Origin: Treponema sp.
GTDB taxonomy: Bacteria > Spirochaetota > Spirochaetia > Treponematales > Breznakiellaceae
Direction of reading: 5' to 3'
Length of the DNA: 35,835 nt
NCBI GenBank assembly: GCA_031265435.1
Contig: JAISCR010000195.1
Span: forward strand, 1 to 35,835
Shown: positions 26,156 through 33,717 of the stretch, in pieces
How the letters are laid out: each line of letters starts with the position of its first letter
Position numbering within the stretch: the stretch's first letter is position 1
Translations under genes and position numbers: made by a program
Notes under the pieces: model-generated
Databases searched by the model: none
What the model was told of the DNA's origin: nothing
The model's input: only the letters and a program-made list of their open reading frames with translations

Positions 26156-27007
26156 ATGAGTTATGCTTTTTATATGACCCTATCCGGCAGAAATACCATT
26201 TTAAAAGGGAGTATTGCGCTTAGTTCGGTGTTCCTCTTCATACTGGCCGCAAGTGCGGCAAGGGTTATTGCCGCATGTCCTGATGCCGCTGCCGCCGCCT
26301 TCCGCCGTTCCGCCGGATTCGGGCAGTTGATTGGGGGGAAATTTTTTGAAATGAATCCCTACGGGGCATATATTTCCATAATCGCTTCGGTACTCTATTC
26401 TTTCACCGCCAGTATTATTATTTACTATTTTTTTGAAAAAACCCAGTCGCCGGAGATCCTCTTTTTTGCCCTTTTTGCCCTGTCTTTCGGCTTTGAATCC
26501 ATGAGGATCGTGGTGCCCCTGAACATGGATCATGAGATTCTTCCCATCTACCTGATGATCTCTTCGCGGCTCCTCCTTTTCGGCCGCTATGCCGGTATCT
26601 TTTCACTCTTTGCCGCTTCGATCTATGCGGCCGGATTCCAGGCCCAGCAACAGCGTATCACGCTCTTTGTCATAATGATGGCAACCCTGGTTATCGCCCT
26701 TGGAGTCCCCGTGGATACCCTCTCCTGGGATACCGGTTTCAGCATGATTTCCGGTTTTTTGTCCATGTTCCGCCTGGTGGAAACCGTAATGTTCATCATT
26801 ACGCTGATAAGTTTCTTTATTTCATCCTGGTTCAGGGGCGAAAAGGAATTTATTGTTATCGGCATAGGTTCCTTTCTCGTCCTGCTTGGCCGGAATCTTC
26901 TGCTCAACGCCGATACCTGGATAAGCCCCATTCCCGGCTCACTTGCACTGGCGGCAGGAACATGGTTTATCTGCACAAGGCTGCATAAAGTCTATTTGTG
27001 GCTCTAG
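26156..27007 (+). CDS. Polytopic membrane protein, unknown function
   Basis: A 283-residue integral membrane protein with seven or eight hydrophobic segments (about 18-40, 68-95, 101-123, 129-160, 170-188, 200-228, 236-255, 258-280). It resembles the sensor half of 7TM receptors that usually precede a signalling domain, but no kinase, GGDEF or phosphatase domain follows. GGAAAGG lies upstream of the ATG. The TAG stop lies exactly on the edge of the inverted-repeat element at 27003-27170; because the target TA is duplicated, the stop would be TAG with or without the element, so the gene is probably not truncated by it. Confidence 0.7.
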   Translation: MSYAFYMTLSGRNTILKGSIALSSVFLFILAASAARVIAACPDAAAAAFRRSAGFGQLIGGKFFEMNPYGAYISIIASVLYSFTASIIIYYFFEKTQSPEILFFALFALSFGFESMRIVVPLNMDHEILPIYLMISSRLLLFGRYAGIFSLFAASIYAAGFQAQQQRITLFVIMMATLVIALGVPVDTLSWDTGFSMISGFLSMFRLVETVMFIITLISFFISSWFRGEKEFIVIGIGSFLVLLGRNLLLNADTWISPIPGSLALAAGTWFICTRLHKVYLWL

Positions 27008-27170
27008 AGCCTGTTCACACTTGAGATTGAGTACCTGAATATGAGACTTTTTGACACAAAATTTTGTCCAAAACTCATCAAGACACTGCCCCCTGGTGTT
27101 TTTCTGACATTATTTCCCTTTAAAAAACACTATTTTCGGTCTAATTTCCCTAGTGTGAACAGGCTCTAGA
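27003..27170. mobile_element. MITE-like element with perfect 19-bp inverted ends
   Basis: TCTAGAGCCTGTTCACACT at 27003-27021 is repeated in exact inverse at 27152-27170. If TA is taken as the duplicated target, the element runs GAGCC...GGCTC (about 27007-27166, 160 bp). It has no coding capacity. Inside are a 12-bp palindrome ACAAAATTTTGT (27056-27067) and an 8-bp dyad GTGTTTTT/AAAAACAC (27096-27103 and 27123-27130), so it can fold strongly. A TA duplication fits the IS630/Tc1 superfamily; an IS5-type TNA duplication is the alternative. It lies directly behind the membrane-protein gene. Confidence 0.7.
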
Positions 27171-27558
27171 AAGCATATTCACAACCTGCCAAGAATGTAT
27201 CAATCTAACAACTCGGATGATGATTCCACCTTTATCACAAGTGCAGAACAGAAATTCACGGTTATAGTGTTTGTTCAATTAAAAGAATGTTCAGCAAAAA
27301 CAAGAGGGCTAAAATATTTTGAAACGGACAAACTGTTTACTTTGTTACAAATATGGTATTTCAAAAGCAAATTTGTTTGCATGATTTATATTCATCGATT
27401 TTATTACGTCAAGATAAATATAAATAAAAAACAACAATACATGTAAAATCGCGGCATCTGATTTGTTGGTGTGACGTAGAAGTGACTGAAATACAGAATA
27501 AGCGTAAAAAGTAATTCTATCTTTAGTTTTTGATCCTTAAAAGGTAAAGATTTATCCG
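27171..27558. other. AT-rich stretch without a convincing gene
   Basis: About 390 bases of AT-rich DNA between the MITE-like element and the phage remnant. A plus-strand frame at 27195-27446 stays open but has low-complexity content (KININKKQQYM-type end) and no ribosome site. A minus-strand ATG at about 27563 opens a frame to 27404 that runs into hydrophobic, AT-driven residues. I see no tRNA, terminator or regulatory site here. Confidence 0.4.
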
Positions 27559-28102
27559 TCATATCATCCTCCTCTGATACGGTTCCAGCAGTCTCCGTAT
27601 ATTCTCCGGCATGGAGGATTCCAAATGTTCCCCCCTCTTTCCCGTTCCCCCGGACGTTCCCGGTCATCCCCATCCACCGTCCCCGATACCGGGCCATATT
27701 TCAGGCCGCCAGTTCCAAACAAGCCGATGCCAGATCAGCAGGGACACCAACCTTCCCAGGAGCATATCCCGCCCGGTAATGCACCTTCAGGCCCGACAAT
27801 TCCCGGGTAAGCCGCAAGGCCGGAGAAACCGAGAGGCAAAAAGGAACATTCTCAAGTTCCCCACAGTTCGGCATGGTATGATAAAAGCCAGGTTCAACGA
27901 TGATCGATTCTTTCAGGGCGTAGGCTTGGTAAGCTGTCAGGACTTCCCGCACCGGATAATCCCGCAGGGGAAAGACATAGTCCCCAGAAAAGAGAAAGAA
28001 TTCGAATCGTTTCCTGCGTAAAAGCCGCCGCTTGCAGTATTGCTCGATGGTAAGGTGGCGGTGATAAGGCAGAAAGCCGCCAAGGATGGCGACTGGAACG
28101 AA
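27559..28102 (-). pseudogene. Broken phage head-completion protein (phiE125 gp8-like)
   Basis: Minus-strand frame reading DYPVREVLTAYQAYAL, LSGLKVHYRAGYAPG and VPADLASACLELAA, then a TGA at 27701-27703 where a Trp (WNMARYRGRW in the family pattern) is expected. Further on, a run of six C on the plus strand (27630-27635) shifts the frame; changing its length by one restores LESSMPENIRRLLEPYQRR up to the TGA at 27559-27561. The AGYxxxxxPADL...W and the MPENxRxLLEPYR ending are typical of phage head-tail connector proteins of the phiE125 gp8 type. Two independent lesions mark it as dead. No other head or tail genes are seen nearby. Confidence 0.6.
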
Positions 28103-28258
28103 TTAGCTGAGTTTTTGCCATGCAAAATCTAGGTAATCTTCCCGGTCATCAAGGCAGTCATCAAGGCCAAGTATCGCCTTAAAATCCTAAAGAGGATACG
28201 TGAATGTGAACGTAAAGACCGTCCGTTATCCATAGAGCAAGCCTACCATCCGGACTAG
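28022..28258 (+). pseudogene. Decayed coding fragment, unknown family
   Basis: One plus-strand frame runs from after a TAA (28019-28021) to a TAG (28256-28258), broken by a single TAG at 28130-28132. It reads LDGKVAVIRQKAAKDGDW, NELAEFLPCK, then IKAVIKAKYRLKILKRIREC and RKDRPLSIEQAYHPD, which is rich in Lys/Arg/Glu and looks protein-like. I do not recognise it. It overlaps the first ~80 bases of the antisense phage remnant, so at most one of the two is the true ancestral strand there. Confidence 0.35.
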
Positions 28259-28387
28259 CAGCCGTTAATGTATAAATTATCATGTTTTGGAAAAAATTAC
28301 CTTTTCCATTAAGGATGTCTTCTTTGTCGCCTATATTAGAATGTATGAATGGCAGAGTTACAACGGTCAGTCTCGTAGAATATGGGA

Positions 28388-29401
28388 CTACGGTACCCGG
28401 TGGCAGCGTACCAGAGGTTTTACCGACTCCCGCAGTACTAATTCATGAGGTAACAAAACCCCTTCGTTATCTTTTTTACAATTTTTCAACTGCTCCAGTA
28501 ATAATTCTGAAGCTTTTTTCCCTATCGCCGCGTATGGCAGACCAATAGTAGTTATCGACGGAACCATATTCCTAGCGAAAGGGGAATTATCAAATCCTAA
28601 TACTGAAACATCGCCGGGAACATTGATTCCCGAATTACACAAAGCCCGTATACAGCCGCAGGCCATAGAATCCGACACACAAAAATATGCCGTGGGCGGT
28701 TCCGGCAAAGTTAACAATTCCATTGTGGCTTGGTATCCGCTCTCAGGTTCATAGTTCCCTTTCCGTACCAATTCGGATACAAATGATATGCCCGCCGATT
28801 CCAGAGCTTCTCGGTATCCCGTCTCCCGTTTTTTCGTAGAACTGATGCCGAATTTTGAACTTATCATACCGATCCTGGTATGCCCGTTTTGAATGAGGTA
28901 AGTAACGCCCTCAAATGCGGCCAGACGATTCTCAATGGATACAAAAGCCGTTTCCGCGCCCTCGATATACTCGCTGCACTGAACGATGGGGAAGCGTACA
29001 TTCAGTTCCTCAAGTTCCCGGCGGCCAAGGGTCGTTCCAAAAAATATAACACCCGCCATGAGCCGTCCTTCCAAAAGGTGAAGCAGCTTTTTTTCATAAT
29101 CAGAATCGTAGCTTACCGGACAGAGAATCGCTTGGTAACCTTCATTATTTAACTGTTTCTGGGCCGAGAGAAAAGCATCGGCAAGAAAATTGTTATTGAT
29201 ATTCAACATTATACACATGATAATGCCGGAATCTTTGTTTCGCAAGCTTTTGCCCAAAATATTTGGACTATAGTCTAGCGTTTTAGCACATTCCAGGATT
29301 TTCGCCCGTATATTTTTATCCACATTCCGCTGGTTATTCATCGCTCTTGAGACCGTTGCGATAGAGTATCCAGACAGCTTCGCTACATCCTTGATAGTCA
29401 T
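28388..29401 (-). CDS. LacI-family transcriptional regulator
   Basis: A 337-residue LacI/GalR-type repressor. The helix-turn-helix IKDVAKLSGYSIATVSRAMNN at residues 3-23 and the hinge helix NILGKSLRN near 47-55 are followed by a periplasmic-binding-protein-like effector domain (HTRIGMISS, YFCVSDSMACG, VSVLGFDNSPFA). It would bind a sugar or sugar acid and dimerise on a palindrome. Such family members read operators with a central CG; two perfect copies of GGAAAACGTTTTCC lie at 35021-35034 and 35112-35125 in front of the neighbouring sugar operon, which is the obvious target. Its own promoter is separate from that operon. Confidence 0.92.
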   Translation of the reverse strand: MTIKDVAKLSGYSIATVSRAMNNQRNVDKNIRAKILECAKTLDYSPNILGKSLRNKDSGIIMCIMLNINNNFLADAFLSAQKQLNNEGYQAILCPVSYDSDYEKKLLHLLEGRLMAGVIFFGTTLGRRELEELNVRFPIVQCSEYIEGAETAFVSIENRLAAFEGVTYLIQNGHTRIGMISSKFGISSTKKRETGYREALESAGISFVSELVRKGNYEPESGYQATMELLTLPEPPTAYFCVSDSMACGCIRALCNSGINVPGDVSVLGFDNSPFARNMVPSITTIGLPYAAIGKKASELLLEQLKNCKKDNEGVLLPHELVLRESVKPLVRCHRVP

Positions 29402-29433
29402 TCCTAGATTTATCCTCTTATTGACTTAAATAT

Positions 29434-29461
29434 ATTATATTCTGCGTATTTATACAATAAG
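29434..29461 (-). promoter_or_regulatory. Candidate promoter of the LacI-family gene
   Basis: Minus strand: CTTATT (29461-29456), 16-base spacer, perfect TATAAT (29439-29434), about 33 bases upstream of the ATG. The -35 box is weak. No copy of the GGAAAACGTTTTCC operator is present, so autoregulation is not indicated. Confidence 0.45.
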
Positions 29462-29618
29462 GTGGTAGAAGGCAATTTTCTGAAAGGTGAGAACCTGCTT
29501 TCAATGGGTACCAAAATCAGGTAAAGGGTGGTATATTCAGGAAGGTAATCAATAACACCTCATGGTGTCTCCGGCTATGTGTTGCATCATTCTTTAGAGT
29601 CCGCATTGCAATCGTACC
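29462..29618. other. Intergenic stretch between lacI-type promoter and operon terminator
   Basis: About 160 bases without any open frame or recognisable site. Confidence 0.4.
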
Positions 29619-29647
29619 AAAAGCCACCAGCATAGCAGGTGGCTTTT
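29619..29647 (-). terminator. Terminator at the end of the sugar operon
   Basis: AAAAGCCACC (29619-29628) and GGTGGCTTTT (29638-29647) form a perfect 10-bp stem with a 9-base loop. In minus-strand reading the stem ends in TTTT, about 90 bases after the stop of the last operon gene. It is symmetrical and could act in both directions. It separates the operon from the LacI-type gene. Confidence 0.7.
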
Positions 29648-29734
29648 AAACCCAATGCGAAGTTCATTTATTAGAATTGTTCAGAAACTTCAATTTCTGT
29701 CAAACCAGAAGTTCGCCAACAACTACTTAAAAAT

Positions 29735-29890
29735 TCAGCGATCCGGCTTGTTGTGTTTTCGGCAGGCAACTTTAATCAGGAAATAGAAAAGTAACTGTAC
29801 GGTAAACACAAACAGGATACCGGCGGCCATCAAAAAGAGACCCTTGCCGAAATCGTTTCCCGCGATGATCTTTGCCAATAAATCGTCCAT
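29735..29890 (-). CDS. Short OadG-like subunit of a sodium-pumping decarboxylase
   Basis: A 51-residue protein with one membrane segment (KGLFLMAAGILFVFTVQLLF, residues 15-34) and a short basic tail (CRKHNKPDR). The pattern GLxLMxxGxxxVF is that of the gamma chain of oxaloacetate/methylmalonyl-CoA decarboxylase sodium pumps, which anchors the complex. It lacks the usual Pro-rich C-terminal extension. GGAAGGG precedes the ATG by two to five bases, and the gene starts 19 bases after the beta-chain stop, which is the normal partner arrangement. Confidence 0.65.
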   Translation of the reverse strand: MDDLLAKIIAGNDFGKGLFLMAAGILFVFTVQLLFYFLIKVACRKHNKPDR

Positions 29891-29909
29891 ATCCCTTCCC
29901 TTTGCCAGT

Positions 29910-31073
29910 CTACCAGCCCATCAGTATGGGCACTATGGCAAGCACGATGCCACCGGCCATTACCGATCCAAGCTGCCCCGACACGTTGGCGCTGACGGCT
30001 TCCATAATCACAAACGTACCGCCGTCTTCCTTGGTGGCGATCTTCTGAATCACTCGTGCGCTCATGGGGAAGGCCGAGATACCCGCCGCCCCTACCATGG
30101 GGTTTATCTTGTTCCCCTCTTTCCGGAACAGGTTGAGCAGTTTCGCGAAGAGGATTCCCCCTACGGTATCAAACACGAAGGCGAACAGCCCCAGGCAGAG
30201 GATGATCAGGGTCTGAGGCCGGAGGAACTGATCGGCCCGCATGGAAGAGCCGATGGTAATACCCAAAAGTAAGGTTACGATGCTGGCCAGTTCGTTCTGG
30301 GCGGCAACAGAAAGCTTTTCCAGCACCCCGCATTCCCGAACCAGGTTGCCGAACATGAGGCTCCCGATAAGAGGGACGCTCATGGGTGCCACCAGACCGG
30401 AGATAACCGTTACCACAATGGGAAAGATAATCCGAAGCGACTTGGGAAAGCTGGTGGTGACCACCTGCATCTTGATAGTCCGTTCTTTTTTTGTAGTCAG
30501 GGCCCGAATAACCGGCGGCTGAATCAGGGGCACCAGGGACATATAGGAGTAGGCCGCCACGGAAATAGGCCCCAGGTAGCTTCTGGCAAATTTGGAGGCT
30601 ACGTAAATTGAGGTGGGGCCGTCGGCGGCGCCGATGATACCGATGGCGGAGGCAGTGGGAAGATCAAAGCCCAGCTGAGGGAAAATCTTCCCGATGCCCA
30701 AGGCCGCCAAGACTGTAAAGAAAATACCAAACTGAGCTGCCGCGCCGAAAAACATCATCACCGGATTGGTAAACATGGGGCCAAAGTCGCACATGGCCCC
30801 TACGGCAATGAATATCAGCACGGGAAACAGCTCCGTGGCGATACCCTCGTCGAAAAGGATCTTCAGAAAACCCGGCGCCCCTTCGTACTCAAACGCCGCA
30901 GATAGGGGCAGATTCACCAGAATCGCCCCGAACCCGATGGGGAGAAGGAGCATGGGTTCATACTCCTTCTTAATGGCAAGCCAAATCAGGGTAATTCCGA
31001 TAAGGATCGTCACCAGTCGGAGGAGACCTTCAGTTCCAGCCATGCTGGTAAAGCCGATAAACAACGCTCTCAT
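29910..31073 (-). CDS. Sodium-pumping decarboxylase beta subunit (OadB/MmdB/GcdB family)
   Basis: A 387-residue integral membrane protein of the beta-chain family that couples decarboxylation of a biotin-bound carboxyl group to Na+ export. The motif IGIIGAADGPTSIYVASK places the essential Asp at residue 151, and the second signature GNLVRECGVLEKLSVAAQNEL and the TLLLGITIGSSM stretch are present. About nine to eleven hydrophobic segments. The start at 31073 is chosen because AGGAG lies nine bases upstream; a longer frame to 31139 lacks a site. Neither the carboxyltransferase alpha chain nor a biotin carrier is in the window, so the complex needs a distant partner, or the pump has another use. 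Confidence 0.88.
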   Translation of the reverse strand: MRALFIGFTSMAGTEGLLRLVTILIGITLIWLAIKKEYEPMLLLPIGFGAILVNLPLSAAFEYEGAPGFLKILFDEGIATELFPVLIFIAVGAMCDFGPMFTNPVMMFFGAAAQFGIFFTVLAALGIGKIFPQLGFDLPTASAIGIIGAADGPTSIYVASKFARSYLGPISVAAYSYMSLVPLIQPPVIRALTTKKERTIKMQVVTTSFPKSLRIIFPIVVTVISGLVAPMSVPLIGSLMFGNLVRECGVLEKLSVAAQNELASIVTLLLGITIGSSMRADQFLRPQTLIILCLGLFAFVFDTVGGILFAKLLNLFRKEGNKINPMVGAAGISAFPMSARVIQKIATKEDGGTFVIMEAVSANVSGQLGSVMAGGIVLAIVPILMGW

Positions 31074-31164
31074 GAATTTGTTCTCCTCATGACGCCCGCC
31101 AATAGAGCCGGTAATCGTTGTGGCATGTTCGAGAACCAACCTGGTTCTTAAACAAGTTTATTCA

Positions 31165-32181
31165 TCAAACCTTCTTTAACATTTCTTGCATCATGGCATG
31201 AACACGGCGAGTTTGTTCGAGTTCATCAAGCTTATTTTTGTCTTCCCACAAGAAACCTTCATATTCGGAACTGACATAAGCATTATACCCAATATCTTTT
31301 AACACCCCGAGTGCACCTGCAAAATCAATGCCGTGTTCAATATAATTTTCATCGACCTCGTAAAATTTCGCATGAACATGCCGGATGTAGTTACCGACAA
31401 TTTTAAGATCTCCGGGTTTAATGGGACTGATTTGCCTAACCTGGGCTACCAATGGTCCCAATGTGGCATCCTCACTGGAAACAGCAATGGTTTTTTCAAT
31501 ATCACCACCTGATTTAAAGGTATCACAGATTTCTTTCACGGCCTCCTCTTTCACACCGTCCCGCAGAACTTTGCGGATAAGTGGTGCGGGTAATTCCTTC
31601 GTAAAAATTGCGAAGTCGGGAATAACGCCGTGAAGCGATCCTCCGCTTTTATCGACAAGTTCAAGCCATCCCGAAACAATATCATCGCCGGTTATGTGCA
31701 GAGGCGCATGAATTTCCATGCACAAGCCGACATTTTTTTCTTCCGCGTATTTGAATGTATCGGAAAATACTTCTTCATAAAAGCCAGTAAGATTTGGTGC
31801 ACGCATAAAGCGAAAACCAAGGGAGGCGCAAAAATCAATTTCGTCTTTCAGCCATGCCATCTGCCGGTTGTAATCATCTTTTGACGGATTTCGCCACCGT
31901 TTAAACTCATGGGAAAACGTTCCGTCTTTTGAGCCCAGCACGACTGAATCGTAGCAAACAGGAATGACATTGTATTGAGCGACCAGTTCTTTGAATTCCT
32001 CCGTATCGCTTTTGGTCATAACCCAACCGGCTTGCTTGTAGGTGTCACGCCTGTTTGCAAGAATCTCAATACCGTCTATGTTGCCAGACCATGTTTTCAT
32101 CGCCTTGAAGCAATCCTCAAGACCCAGCCTGCCATCTTCAAATGCCATCGAAAATGTCCACGTGTTAACAGCAAATTTCAT
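31165..32181 (-). CDS. Sugar phosphate isomerase/epimerase-like TIM barrel
   Basis: A 338-residue member of the xylose-isomerase-like/AP-endonuclease-2 fold group that interconverts sugars or cyclitols. Visible are the FAVNTWTFS start, CMEIHAPLHITGD (metal-ligand Glu and His of strand 5), HVHAKFYEVDE (metal His) and YVSSEYEGFLWED near the C-terminus (last metal Glu). The start at 32181 is fixed by GGAGG eight bases upstream. Relatives next to Gfo/Idh/MocA dehydrogenases act in inositol or rare-sugar breakdown, where one enzyme oxidises the ring and the other isomerises the ketose. The exact sugar is not visible. Confidence 0.83.
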   Translation of the reverse strand: MKFAVNTWTFSMAFEDGRLGLEDCFKAMKTWSGNIDGIEILANRRDTYKQAGWVMTKSDTEEFKELVAQYNVIPVCYDSVVLGSKDGTFSHEFKRWRNPSKDDYNRQMAWLKDEIDFCASLGFRFMRAPNLTGFYEEVFSDTFKYAEEKNVGLCMEIHAPLHITGDDIVSGWLELVDKSGGSLHGVIPDFAIFTKELPAPLIRKVLRDGVKEEAVKEICDTFKSGGDIEKTIAVSSEDATLGPLVAQVRQISPIKPGDLKIVGNYIRHVHAKFYEVDENYIEHGIDFAGALGVLKDIGYNAYVSSEYEGFLWEDKNKLDELEQTRRVHAMMQEMLKKV

Positions 32182-32244
32182 TTCTTTGTCCTCCAAAACA
32201 TATTTTTACGACATCCATACGAACATCGTTTGTTGAGTTGTCGC

Positions 32245-33624
32245 CTATGTGTCCCGTTTCGCTTCAAGCCTAGCGCGAATTTCCGTGTTCTTTGCCGTGG
32301 AAAGGGGATAAAACAAGGTAATACCTATAGAAAGTACGCAAAAAATAATGGGGACACCGTTCGCCGCGATATTAATTCCCGTGAGGGAATGAGCGGTTTG
32401 CTGCGCGTTGGCGGCATATCCAAATATAGCAAGAATGGCGATACCAAGCGAAGATCCAACGGCTGAGCCGATTTTTGTTGCCAGAGAAATCGACGTATAC
32501 GAAACGCCATCAGCACGAATATTGGTTTTGTCTTCGTAATAATCAATCGCTTCGGGGACCAGCGCAAAGTAAATCGGCTGTCCAATTCCCATAGCGATAC
32601 CGAAAATGGCTTGAAACACAAAGACCAGCGGTAGTTGATCAACAGGATTAATAAGGAACAAACCGGAAAGGCTGACAATAAAGACGACATTGCTTATGAT
32701 AAGCATTTTTATTTTGCCGACTCTGTCGATTATGTTTTTAAAAATATAGACAGTAACAGTACACAATATACTGGCTATCATCATAAGCGGTGCGATCATG
32801 TCAGGTCGGCCCAGGTTGTACATATAATAATACACTGACATGCTCATGTGCATGGTTAGTGTAAAGGCGAAACACATGATGATAATAAAAATAAACACCA
32901 GAGGCCTATTAGTAACGGTCGCCCTAATACTTTCGATAACACTGATATTTTCTTTGCGTAATGGTTTTACTACTTCCCGGGTTGTAAAAAATACAATGAC
33001 AAACAGTGGAATTGCGAGAAATGAAAATATCATCGCGGCGATTGTGTACCCATGAGTTACCGGTTTGTGGCCGCCCGAAAAGAACAGCACACAGGGCATT
33101 GTAAGGCCACCGAGAACAATGCCGCCAAGGTTGTTGCCGATTGTGCGCCATGAGTTAAGTTCGGTGCGTTCTTTCGGGTCATAGGTCATCGTGGTGGAAA
33201 GTGCGCCATAGCCCAGATTTACAAAACCGTAGAAGGTATCGACAAGTACATAGCCCGCGACCGCCCAGGCAACCATGCCGGTGATGGTTTTGAATGGCGC
33301 CGTAAAGCACATAATGTTCGCGGCGGCAAGCGGCAAAGCACTCCAAAGAATCCATGGACGAAAACGTCCCCATTTACTTTTGGTGCGTTCTTCAATCGCG
33401 CCAACCATCGGATCGTTTACTGCGTCCCATATCTTTGTGACCAACAAAATGATACTGACAATCCCTGCGGGAATACCAGCCATGTCGGTAAGGAAGATGG
33501 CAAAATAGCTACCGATAAATGTCCATGACATACTGCTGGCAAAGTCTCCCAGCCCGTACCCGATTTTATTGTGCAGTTTGAGCGGAGGAATGGCGCTCTG
33601 CCTAATTGCTGATTCATCACTCAT
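32245..33624 (-). CDS. GPH-family sugar:cation symporter
   Basis: A 459-residue transporter of the glycoside-pentoside-hexuronide:cation symporter family within the major facilitator superfamily. Twelve hydrophobic segments; the loop DAVNDPMVGAIEERTKSKWGRFRPWILW near residues 65-92 is diagnostic, and YDPKERTELNSWRTIGNN follows. It should import a sugar, glycoside or hexuronate with Na+ or H+. The start at 33624 has AAGGAG seven bases upstream. If Na+ is the coupling ion, the sodium pump encoded downstream in the same operon would supply the gradient (inference). Confidence 0.9.
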   Translation of the reverse strand: MSDESAIRQSAIPPLKLHNKIGYGLGDFASSMSWTFIGSYFAIFLTDMAGIPAGIVSIILLVTKIWDAVNDPMVGAIEERTKSKWGRFRPWILWSALPLAAANIMCFTAPFKTITGMVAWAVAGYVLVDTFYGFVNLGYGALSTTMTYDPKERTELNSWRTIGNNLGGIVLGGLTMPCVLFFSGGHKPVTHGYTIAAMIFSFLAIPLFVIVFFTTREVVKPLRKENISVIESIRATVTNRPLVFIFIIIMCFAFTLTMHMSMSVYYYMYNLGRPDMIAPLMMIASILCTVTVYIFKNIIDRVGKIKMLIISNVVFIVSLSGLFLINPVDQLPLVFVFQAIFGIAMGIGQPIYFALVPEAIDYYEDKTNIRADGVSYTSISLATKIGSAVGSSLGIAILAIFGYAANAQQTAHSLTGINIAANGVPIIFCVLSIGITLFYPLSTAKNTEIRARLEAKRDT

Positions 33625-33717
33625 TATGATCTCCTTCTTTATGCGGAAGTTGTTCGGAAAACTGAAGTTTCCGGGTATAAAGGCGGTGGATTCCACTTCC
33701 ACCGCCCACCAGTATTT

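Noticed and set aside
26156..27007. Membrane protein truncated by the MITE-like element
   Set aside because: The reconstructed empty site also gives TAG at the same codon, so the end is probably natural.
27195..27446. Open plus-strand frame of 83 codons after the MITE-like element
   Set aside because: AT-driven low-complexity residues, no ribosome site, no recognisable motif.
27571..28121. Several long plus- and minus-strand frames across the phage remnant
   Set aside because: They are alternative frames of the broken gp8-like gene or of the antisense fragment, without own motifs or ribosome sites.
28289..28307. GGAAAA-N7-TTTTCC as a third LacI-type operator
   Set aside because: The half-sites are separated by seven bases and there is no central CG, so it does not match the operator; it lies after the regulator gene and is at best a weak terminator-like dyad.
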